Positions 6,260-12,657 of a DNA stretch of 13,313 nt are shown piece by piece. Within the stretch, counting starts at the first letter, position 1. Each line of letters begins with the position of its first letter. The stretch is from Ruminococcaceae bacterium UBA6857 (GTDB taxonomy: Bacteria; Bacillota; Clostridia; Oscillospirales; Acutalibacteraceae). Where the stretch lies: contig DKDD01000190.1 in assembly GCA_002451715.1 (NCBI GenBank), positions 1 through 13,313 of the forward strand, read 5' to 3'. The notes under the pieces were generated by a model, which was not told the origin of the DNA, did not search any database, and saw only the letters and a list, made by a program, of their open reading frames with translations. The translations under genes were made by a program, and so were the position numbers.

Positions 6260-9200
6260 TTACGCCATGCCAAGAAGGTGTTTAACAAGGATAAGGAGTC
6301 TTGTGATCCAAGCCATGAAGCCCTTTGTCTGGTGCTTGTTGTTGTCACGGTTTTCCTTATTCTTCTTTGCGTTGTCGATTACGTCTCTGAGCTTTTCAAC
6401 AAGTTCGGTGATCTTCTCATCTTCCTTGCTGCCCTTTTCAACCGGGTTTGTACCCTTATCAAGGTCAACGCCCTTTTCGTCAAGATAGTCTTCAAGCTCT
6501 TTCTTTGCATCTTCAACTTTCTTCTGGTCTTCGTCATAGTAATCGTCGTTATTGATGACTTCTTCAGCGTCCTTAATAACTTCCTTGACGTCGTCCATGC
6601 TTCTCGGTTCGCTGTATTTAGCAGTGAAAGTTGCATCTCCGGTTACGGTTGACGGAACTTCCTTATCCCAGCCGAGGAATCTGTAAGTAAAGTTCGTTTT
6701 TGAATCGGTGTAATTTTCAACAACGGGAGCAACAATTTTTGCACCCTTGACAAGGGACTGAACGTCCTTATTACCATGCCAGATGAATGTGATCGTGTAA
6801 TGCTTGAGATATTCTTCCTTGATGTCTCCGTTACCGTCGGTATATTTACCGATGATGCCTTCAAGGATATCAGCCGCATCGTCAACCTTCTTCTGCGCTC
6901 TCTTGTCATAATCGTCGGGAATGGGGATACCGTTGTCTTCAAGAATCTTTTCGATTTCTTTCTTTACTTTCGGATCAAGTTCCGGATTGTCGAGGATATC
7001 CTGAACCTTATCATAAGCGGGATCATATCTTGTTTCATAGTCGGCTCTTGCAATGCTTTCGCTCTTTTCGCATGAGCAGCCTGTGCATTCTTTAACGATT
7101 GTGCCGTCGTTCCATGTTCCGTCATCATTCTTTGAAGGAGCAACATAGCGAGCGGTGTTTTCAACAAAATTATGAGCTTCGGCTTTATACTCAGCAACAA
7201 CAACTTCGTCCTTCGCTACGTTTGTATAGTTACCTTTCCAACCGGTGAAGGTGTAGTGATTGTCTGCATCGCAGGCTCTTTCACGATTTTCCGGAGCAGT
7301 TGCGCTCTTTCCGGAAACAACGGTTTCGGTTGAAATAACGCTTCCGTCATAATCTTTGAAAGTTACCTTGTACTTATTGAGTGCTTCATCGCCCTGATCG
7401 TTGATATCTTTGATTACTTTTTCAAGTTTTGCAGTTGCTGCATCAATAAGATCCTGTTCGCCGAAGTCGTGCTTATACTGATCAAGAGGATTTGTATAGT
7501 CCTGACCCATTACACCGGCGATAAGATTATCGGGAAGTGTTTCTGCTTCTGCGATTGCAGCTTCAACAATATCTTTGTTTGCCTTGGTAAGGTCTTTCTT
7601 TGCGATTTCTTTAAGTGCGTCGAGAGCCTTGTTAAAGTCTTCGTAATCTGCAAGATCCATTGCAAGCGTATAAACGTGCGAAGCGTCTCTTGTGCAGGTA
7701 TAAGTTGCAAGACCCTTGCTGTCCTTTGTCGGACGAGTGGTGATCGCGCCTACGTATTCATGACCGATTGCGGGAAGTTCTACATAATTTGCTTTGTAGT
7801 CGCAACGGCTGCAGGTGTCATATGCGTTCCAACCGATTTCGGTGCAGGTTGCTGCCTTTGCGTCATGGTGTACAAGGTCATGACCAAGAGCTTCAATTTC
7901 TACATAAGTTGTGTAGTCGCAACGGCTGCAGGTGTCATATGCATTCCAGCCGATTTCGGTGCAGGTTGCCGCTTTTGCGTCATGATGTACAAGGTCATGA
8001 CCGAGAGCATCTGTTTCCTGGGTTTCAAAAGCTGTGCAAGCTTCGTATTCATCATTTGCAGCATTTTGGCAAACGCGCTTTTCAAGACCCTTTTCGGTGC
8101 AGGATGCTGCATCAACAACAGTCCATTCGCCGAATGAGTGGCTTCTTGCCGGAATTACAGTGATTGAATCCGGGTCTTTTGCCTTGCAAACTGTGCAAAG
8201 CTTTGCTTTTTCACCCTCGGTTGTGCAGGTTGCTTTAACTGTAACAGTAAATTCGTCTGAGAAAGTGTGGTCTTTCTTCGGGATTGCTTTTGTGTCTGTA
8301 AAGTCGCAACGTGAGCATTCGTAATAGATTACGCCTTCTGCCGTGCAGGTTGAATCAATTCTTCCTACTTCTTTCATGTCATGGCCGAGAACCGGAGTGG
8401 TTGTCTGAGCAGTAAGAACTTTTCCGCATACGGAGCAAACAGAACCTGCGGTAAGACCGGCTTCGGTGCAGGTTGCTGCCTTTGCGGCAACTTCTTTGGG
8501 AGTATGTTCTGCAAGCGGCAATGCTCTGGTCTCAAAGTAATCGCACTTGCTGCATTCTCTTTTTTCGGTTCCTGCTACGATGCAAGTTGAAGCGTTTACA
8601 ACTTTCCATTCGCCAAGAGCGTGACCGGTTGCAGGAATTTCGTTATAGCCGTTCTTAGCGCCACATCTTGAGCATTCCTGATATTCGTCATAACCGGCTT
8701 CGGTGCAGGTTGCTGCCTTTGCGGCAACAGTTTTCCAATCGTGGCCAAGAGCAGTGATTGTTTCGGTAATTTCGTTTCCGCATTTGGTGCAGATCTTTGT
8801 CTTTACGCCGTCGGTTGTGCAGGTTGCTGCGGTTGTTGTTGTCCAATCACCGTAGCTGTGGCCTGTTGCATCAACAGATTCGGTCTGAACATATCCGCAA
8901 TCTGAGCAGACGCGTGTTTTTTCGCCGTCGGCTGTGCAGGTTGCTTCGGTTGTTGTTGTCCAATCGCCATAGGTGTGTTCAACAGAAGTTTCCTTAGCAC
9001 GAATATCTGCGTCTTCTTTAACAGATGTCCAAGCCGAGTTGCCCTTATCCCATTTAACGGTATAATGATAGGTATCATCAGCTGCCTTTGTGGGAAGTGC
9101 GGGAGCGGTTGCGTTTTCGCCAAAACGAACTTTTTCGGATTTAAGAACTTCACCATTAAGATCAAGGAATCTGATAAGATAGGTCGGATAGTTGTTACTT

Positions 9201-9730
9201 ATAAAGTTGCTTGAATCGGCAAGAACGTGTGTCTTACCGCCTTTGAAATTATCACCCTTGGTCGACCAGCACTGGCTAAACGTTTTAGTAACGGATGAGC
9301 CGCTAATAATTGAAGCACCACTTGGTGAAAGCCAAGCTTCTACTTTTATGCCAAGATCAACTGACGGGTTATGCCATGTTGTATAAACATCTGTAATGAG
9401 AGCAATCTCGCTAACTTGATCTTTGATTGTGAAATCATACTGAACAGTTTTTCCTTTTTGAAGATCTGCTGCATTATTACTGGTAGGATAAGCAACACTT
9501 CTAAAGAAGTCTTCACTTTCCTGTGAATGATTACTCTTGTCTGTTACTCTTAATTTCAAACTACCATTAACATTGGAAACAGACAGTGTATTAGTTACTG
9601 TAATTTTAACTGTAAGCTTTAAAGTGTCTGCTGCGCTTGCGATAGGAGCAAAGACAAAGCAGCTCATAATCATAAGCACAGAGAGTACCATGGACAAAAC
9701 TTTTTTGCCGTTTTTCAGTGAATTTTTCAT
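6260..9730 (-). CDS. Large secreted Cys3-His repeat / InlB-repeat / FIVAR-like surface protein
   Basis: An 1156-residue secreted protein of unknown function. The Sec signal peptide is cut near PIASA (A33). Domains in order: a unique beta-rich region (about 35-180); an InlB-type B-repeat (about 182-250, YLIRFLDLNGEV ... VKWD); ten Cys3-His modules plus a degenerate eleventh (about 263-690), such as ATCTADGEKTRVCSDCG ... TGH; a FIVAR-like helical segment (about 690-780); a second B-repeat (about 785-850, YKVTFKDYDG ... FTGWKG); a stray CTGCSC (about 880); more helices (about 890-970); a third B-repeat (about 976-1045); and a charged helical stretch. It ends in a hydrophobic tail, MAWITRLLILVKHLLGMA. 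There is no LPXTG. B-repeats and FIVAR domains are typical of extended cell-surface stalks and adhesins, so an adhesin or matrix role is plausible but not shown. GGAGG lies 9 nt before the ATG. Confidence 0.88.
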   Translation of the reverse strand: MKNSLKNGKKVLSMVLSVLMIMSCFVFAPIASAADTLKLTVKITVTNTLSVSNVNGSLKLRVTDKSNHSQESEDFFRSVAYPTSNNAADLQKGKTVQYDFTIKDQVSEIALITDVYTTWHNPSVDLGIKVEAWLSPSGASIISGSSVTKTFSQCWSTKGDNFKGGKTHVLADSSNFISNNYPTYLIRFLDLNGEVLKSEKVRFGENATAPALPTKAADDTYHYTVKWDKGNSAWTSVKEDADIRAKETSVEHTYGDWTTTTEATCTADGEKTRVCSDCGYVQTESVDATGHSYGDWTTTTAATCTTDGVKTKICTKCGNEITETITALGHDWKTVAAKAATCTEAGYDEYQECSRCGAKNGYNEIPATGHALGEWKVVNASTCIVAGTEKRECSKCDYFETRALPLAEHTPKEVAAKAATCTEAGLTAGSVCSVCGKVLTAQTTTPVLGHDMKEVGRIDSTCTAEGVIYYECSRCDFTDTKAIPKKDHTFSDEFTVTVKATCTTEGEKAKLCTVCKAKDPDSITVIPARSHSFGEWTVVDAASCTEKGLEKRVCQNAANDEYEACTAFETQETDALGHDLVHHDAKAATCTEIGWNAYDTCSRCDYTTYVEIEALGHDLVHHDAKAATCTEIGWNAYDTCSRCDYKANYVELPAIGHEYVGAITTRPTKDSKGLATYTCTRDASHVYTLAMDLADYEDFNKALDALKEIAKKDLTKANKDIVEAAIAEAETLPDNLIAGVMGQDYTNPLDQYKHDFGEQDLIDAATAKLEKVIKDINDQGDEALNKYKVTFKDYDGSVISTETVVSGKSATAPENRERACDADNHYTFTGWKGNYTNVAKDEVVVAEYKAEAHNFVENTARYVAPSKNDDGTWNDGTIVKECTGCSCEKSESIARADYETRYDPAYDKVQDILDNPELDPKVKKEIEKILEDNGIPIPDDYDKRAQKKVDDAADILEGIIGKYTDGNGDIKEEYLKHYTITFIWHGNKDVQSLVKGAKIVAPVVENYTDSKTNFTYRFLGWDKEVPSTVTGDATFTAKYSEPRSMDDVKEVIKDAEEVINNDDYYDEDQKKVEDAKKELEDYLDEKGVDLDKGTNPVEKGSKEDEKITELVEKLRDVIDNAKKNKENRDNNKHQTKGFMAWITRLLILVKHLLGMA
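7730..8950 (-). repeat. Ten-copy Cys3-His repeat array in the 1156-residue protein
   Basis: Ten in-frame units encode [A/S][T/S]C(T/I)xxG ... CxxC ... H, spaced about 37-45 residues apart. The same module forms the array in the downstream gene, so the two proteins share an origin for this part. Unit eight departs from the pattern, with its CxxC opened to C-x10-C (C554 and C565). Units nine and ten are nearly identical at the DNA level. Confidence 0.87.
7796..8008 (-). repeat. Recent 117-bp tandem duplication (units nine and ten)
   Basis: The 96-bp blocks at 7796-7891 and 7913-8008 are offset by 117 bp (39 codons) and differ at six bases. All six differences fall at third codon positions and are synonymous, so both copies encode the same 32 residues. 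No other adjacent pair of units in the window is this similar. Confidence 0.92.
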
Positions 9731-10044
9731 CTGAATTTTCCTCCATTCAATTTTTCCTGATGAAAATTTTCAACGCGTCTTTGGCATGTCCGATCCCGAT
9801 TTTATTACAAATCACCGCGGCGCGTTTTTTGCGGCGGAGATTCTCCGAAAGGATCAATAAGCTTGGCAAACACCAAAACAGTTTTTGCTTTTTCCACCGG
9901 TCTTTGCAAATAAAAGACGGACGTGACAAAACTCGGAAGACGAAAATTCCGCTTCCCGTTTTTGTTTTACGGCGCAGTGCGCCAACTGACCAACAAAATT
10001 CCGGTTTCGATATTTAACCATAGTCGACATACCAAACGTATTGT
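9731..10044 (-). promoter_or_regulatory. Long structured 5' leader of the 1156-residue protein gene
   Basis: The best promoter places the start near 10044, about 310 nt before the ATG at 9730. Read on the minus strand, the leader can form several hairpins: GGCGC-act-GCGCC (near 9970-9982); an imperfect ACAAAA...TTTTGT stem enclosing GGAAGcg...CTTCC (near 9926-9966); GCAAAAAC/GTGTTTGC (near 9866-9888); and CGGAG-aat-CTCCG (near 9834-9846). No known riboswitch consensus was recognised, and no terminator hairpin with a T-run is seen inside it. Small reading frames cross it but have no ribosome sites. Confidence 0.5.
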
Positions 10045-10050
10045 GTGATA

Positions 10051-10079
10051 ATAATAGCATTACGAAATTAAAATGTCAA
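10051..10079 (-). promoter_or_regulatory. Strong sigma-70-type promoter of the 1156-residue protein gene
   Basis: Minus strand consensus TTGACA (10079-10074), exact 17-bp spacer, then TATTAT (10056-10051). It is the strongest -35/-10 pair in the window and lies far upstream of the start codon. Confidence 0.88.
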
Positions 10080-10104
10080 TATTTTCTTTCAAAAACCCGC
10101 TCAA

Positions 10105-10133
10105 AGTATAACAAAAAATTCATAATTTTTCCA
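10105..10133 (-). promoter_or_regulatory. Possible second upstream promoter for the 1156-residue protein gene
   Basis: TGGAAA (10133-10128), a 17-bp spacer and TATACT (10110-10105) on the minus strand, 54 bp upstream of the main promoter. The -35 matches four of six consensus bases, so this is tentative. Confidence 0.4.
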
Positions 10134-10278
10134 CACTTTTTTACAACTTTTATACAAACGTCGATCTTGATTAATAATTGTTATTTAAACTTTTTTATAG
10201 TTGCTAATATTTTTCAAAACCATCCGAAAACGCCTTTTTGTCTTCTTTATATTCGCTCTTTTTAACGTTTGCTTTTTT
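10134..10278. other. AT-rich spacer without recognisable gene
   Basis: This is very AT-rich sequence between the lipoprotein terminator and the tandem promoters of the next gene. No reading frame with a ribosome site, RNA gene or clear repeat was seen. It could hold upstream promoter elements or regulator sites. Confidence 0.5.
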
Positions 10279-10312
10279 AAAAAAACAAGCCCATCTCGTT
10301 TGAGACAGGCTT
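10279..10312 (-). terminator. Intrinsic terminator of the lipoprotein gene
   Basis: An 11-bp stem AAGCCTGTCTC / GAGATGGGCTT (two G-T wobbles) with an AAAC loop, then G and seven T on the minus strand, about 30 nt after the stop codon. Confidence 0.9.
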
Positions 10313-10340
10313 TGTGTTTTTTAAAACTAAGCAAAAACAT

Positions 10341-11141
10341 TCAGACAATGATTGTATTGCCGAACGAACGGCTGTATGTTTTTCCGTCCTTTGAATTAAG
10401 GAATGCCGACGGAATGCTGAAGCTTACCGTTGAGCCGCTTTCAAGGTTTTCAACGCCGCTGAGGTCAATAAAAATCTGCTGACAACCGCTTGCGTCAATA
10501 TTGCTTGCACTGATTTTGCAGGGAATGTTGTCATATTCTTCACCGTCAACGTTAACGGTAATTACGGTTGAATTTGATTTAAAGTTTCCGCATGACGGGT
10601 CAATTGAATAGACAATTCTTTTTCCGCTTCCGTCAAGACCGACTCCGGCGTCCATAATATTGACCGCCTTTGCCGCGGCGCTTGTTGTTGATTCCTGCTT
10701 TTTGGTCGTTGTTGTTGACGAAGATGAATTGCCGGAATGGTTTGAGGCGGAAGTTGCGGCCGAAGAACTCACCGTGGGTACGGAGGGAAGCGCGGAAGAG
10801 TTGACAACCGGTGCGGTGATTGAAGCCACGGTAAGATTGAAATCGGTTGTAACCGCCTGCGACGTGAACGGATCGGTTGAAACCGCCTCGTTCGCCGGGT
10901 TGAACGGCGTTGTTGCAACAGACGGAACAGTCATGTCCGGCGTTGTTGTAAGTACATATGTCTGAGCAACGTTTTCAGCCGAGGGGTTGCTGACCGTGAC
11001 ATCATTTGAAGAAGAGGAAAGGTCGGAACCCAAAGGTGAGCTTGTTGATATTGCGGGATTTGTCGGGTCGTTTTTATCTTTGCATGCCGCAAAGCAAACA
11101 ATTATTGCAAGCGCCAAGAAAAAAGGCAGAAGCTTTCGCAT
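10341..11141 (-). CDS. Surface lipoprotein with Ser/Thr-rich stalk
   Basis: A 266-residue protein, not recognised by name. The start at 11141 is set by CGGAGGCG, with GGAGG 7 nt upstream; the frame is open for 14 more codons but that extension has no ribosome site and overlaps the promoter leader. Residues 1-19 are a lipoprotein signal peptide with C20 in CFAAC as the likely lipidated Cys; Phe at -3 is slightly unusual. Residues 21-165 are a low-complexity Ser/Thr/Pro/Val stalk with an SSSSTTTT run. About 165-266 form a compact beta-rich, possibly Ig-like domain (IVYSIDPSCGNF, VITVNVDGEEYDN, QIFIDLSG). The protein would be tethered to the outer face of the membrane, holding the small domain away from it. 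It has its own promoter and terminator. The ligand is unknown, and it does not carry the Cys3-His module of its downstream neighbours. Confidence 0.82.
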   Translation of the reverse strand: MRKLLPFFLALAIIVCFAACKDKNDPTNPAISTSSPLGSDLSSSSNDVTVSNPSAENVAQTYVLTTTPDMTVPSVATTPFNPANEAVSTDPFTSQAVTTDFNLTVASITAPVVNSSALPSVPTVSSSAATSASNHSGNSSSSTTTTKKQESTTSAAAKAVNIMDAGVGLDGSGKRIVYSIDPSCGNFKSNSTVITVNVDGEEYDNIPCKISASNIDASGCQQIFIDLSGVENLESGSTVSFSIPSAFLNSKDGKTYSRSFGNTIIV

Positions 11142-11148
11142 TATATCG

Positions 11149-11153
11149 CCTCC
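11149..11153 (-). promoter_or_regulatory. Ribosome binding site fixing the lipoprotein start
   Basis: GGAGG lies 7 nt before the ATG at 11141. It excludes the upstream in-frame ATG at 11183, whose codons would place 14 residues before the signal peptide. Confidence 0.88.
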
Positions 11154-11191
11154 GATAAAAAATTTGGGAGCAGTTGTGAACAATGGATAAT

Positions 11192-11220
11192 ATTATACAC
11201 TTTTAAAAGAAAAAAGTCAA
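11192..11220 (-). promoter_or_regulatory. Sigma-70-type promoter of the lipoprotein gene
   Basis: Minus strand TTGACT (11220-11215), a 17-bp spacer and a perfect TATAAT (11197-11192). The -35 contains the TGA stop codon of the preceding gene. No terminator separates the two genes, so readthrough from the rsmI operon may also feed the lipoprotein gene. Confidence 0.88.
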
Positions 11221-11825
11221 TCGCAAAATGCTTTCATGTTATTCTTTATATATTTTGCGGCAGAAAGCTTAATAAGACTTAAAAAGTCATCCTTTTGAAG
11301 CTTTTCGTCAAGTGTTTTTACCTTTTGTTCATCAAGCGAGGTTGTTTCGTCTTTGTCGTCGAACATCATTGAAACAACGCTCACTTCCTTTGCGTAATCT
11401 GAAAGCCCAATTATCTCAAGCGCAGGAACAAGGCGGGATTTGAGCACGGCGGAGTTTTCCTTGAAAAACTTTTCAAGTGTTTTGTCTTCGGTAAAAACAT
11501 CGAGCGTATAGACAAGCTTTTTTTCGTTTGGAAGTTTTTCAAACTCCGCTTCGATGTCGTCAATCTTCTGAAGTTTAAGCTGAATGCCGAGCGCCGTGCC
11601 GGCAAGAAGTTCGTCATCAGGTGCGTTTTCAATCGCCGCTTCGCTCAGCGGTACATACTTTTCTTTGAGCGCTTTCAAATTTGTTATATACTTTTCTTCC
11701 TCACGGTAGCTTTTTTTATGCGCGGAATATGCCCTTGCGGCGGCGCGAAAAGCAAAGAATGCAACCGCAACCGCGGCAACAAGCAAAAGCGCATACTGCC
11801 AATAATCCTGTAACCATTCTTTCAT
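11217..11825 (-). CDS. Membrane-anchored protein of unknown function, downstream of rsmI
   Basis: A 202-residue protein I do not recognise. A single hydrophobic segment spans about residues 10-30 (YALLLVAAVAVAFFAF), flanked by RAAARAYSAHKKSYR on the C-terminal side. The positive-inside rule therefore puts the remaining 170 residues in the cytoplasm. That part is highly charged and mostly helical (EEEKYITNLKALKEKY, LQKIDDIEAEFEKL). There is only one Cys, at the penultimate residue. The start codon is 13 nt after the rsmI stop, with AGAGGGAAAAG as ribosome site, so it is probably co-transcribed with rsmI. Its frame ends within the promoter of the lipoprotein gene. The context suggests a constitutively expressed envelope protein rather than part of the repeat-protein locus; no function can be read from the sequence. 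Confidence 0.8.
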   Translation of the reverse strand: MKEWLQDYWQYALLLVAAVAVAFFAFRAAARAYSAHKKSYREEEKYITNLKALKEKYVPLSEAAIENAPDDELLAGTALGIQLKLQKIDDIEAEFEKLPNEKKLVYTLDVFTEDKTLEKFFKENSAVLKSRLVPALEIIGLSDYAKEVSVVSMMFDDKDETTSLDEQKVKTLDEKLQKDDFLSLIKLSAAKYIKNNMKAFCD

Positions 11826-11838
11826 AACTTTTCCCTCT

Positions 11839-12657
11839 TCATATCAATTCGTTATAGATATCGCCTTTTTTGAGTCCGGTTTCCTTTGCGGCTTTTTTTG
11901 CGGCGAAAGAAGCGCTAAGACCCTCTTCAAGATATTCTTTTGCAAGAGTCACCGCGTCTTCAAGGGTAACTTCGTTTGCTTCTTCGCTTTCGCCCTCAAT
12001 GACAAGCACGATTTCGCCTTTGAGCGTTTCTTCGGCGTACCTTTCAGCCGCGGCAGAGAGCGTTGTTCGAATTGCTTCTTCGTGGATTTTTGTAATTTCG
12101 CGGACAATCGCAAGTCTGCGGTCGCCGAGCGTTTCATAAAGATCTTTGAGCGTTGCGGAAAGCTTGTGCGGAGCTTCGTAAAAAATCATTGTCCGCTTTT
12201 CGTGCGCAACGGATTTGAGGTGGTCGCGCCTGCTTTGCTTATTCATGCTGAGAAAGCCCTCAAAAGTAAAACGGCCGACGGGAAGCCCCGAAAGTGCCGC
12301 CGCGGCAACAAACGCAGACGGTCCCGGAACAACTTTCACGTCAATCCCCTTTTCTGCGCAAAGGGCAACCAAATCTTCGCCCGGGTCGGAAACGGCGGGC
12401 ATTCCCGCGTCGGTAACAAGGGCGCAGGTTTCGCCGGCAATGATTCGTTCGGCAATCACTACTCCCTTTTCGCGGCGGTTATGCTCAAAGTAGCTTATCA
12501 TCGGCTTTTTGATTTCAAAGTGGTTGAGAAGTTTGAGCGTGACGCGCGTGTCCTCCGCGGCAATGAAGTCGCAGTTTTCAAGCGTTTCAATCGCGCGCGG
12601 CGAAAAATCGCCGAGGTTTCCTATCGGTGTTCCGACAATAAAAAGTTTTCCGCTCAT
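11839..12657 (-). CDS. rsmI: 16S rRNA (cytidine-1402-2'-O)-methyltransferase RsmI
   Basis: A 272-residue protein of full family length. RsmI uses S-adenosylmethionine to 2'-O-methylate C1402 in the decoding centre of 16S rRNA, together with RsmH (N4 of the same base). The tetrapyrrole-methylase fold signatures are all present: GTPIGNL (9-15), AEDTR (34-38), SYFEHN (55-60), TDAGMPAVSDPG (82-93), VPGPSA (110-115), the YEAPH motif and REITKIHEE. The C-terminal extension found in many Firmicutes copies (to residue 272) is intact. The ATG overlaps the stop of the preceding methyltransferase gene (ATGA, 4 nt), indicating translational coupling, with GGGAG upstream. In Bacillus subtilis the homologue yabC also lies close downstream of yabB; the intervening yazA gene seen there is absent here. 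Confidence 0.97.
   Translation of the reverse strand: MSGKLFIVGTPIGNLGDFSPRAIETLENCDFIAAEDTRVTLKLLNHFEIKKPMISYFEHNRREKGVVIAERIIAGETCALVTDAGMPAVSDPGEDLVALCAEKGIDVKVVPGPSAFVAAAALSGLPVGRFTFEGFLSMNKQSRRDHLKSVAHEKRTMIFYEAPHKLSATLKDLYETLGDRRLAIVREITKIHEEAIRTTLSAAAERYAEETLKGEIVLVIEGESEEANEVTLEDAVTLAKEYLEEGLSASFAAKKAAKETGLKKGDIYNELI

Noticed and set aside
7469..8137. A 222-codon Cys-rich plus-strand frame with repeated residues
   Set aside because: It is the antisense image of the Cys3-His repeats in the 1156-residue protein; its Cys come from reverse reading of conserved codons.
4250..8950. Regular spacing of 'gtgcaggttgc' that at first suggests a CRISPR or satellite array
   Set aside because: The repeats are in frame, the spacing varies in whole codons, the intervening sequence is coding and conserved, and there are no short constant repeats with unique spacers.
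9747..9929. A 60-codon frame in the leader of the 1156-residue protein gene, ending just before its ribosome site
   Set aside because: It would start at TTG with no ribosome site and has no recognisable leader-peptide character. It is kept only as part of the leader.
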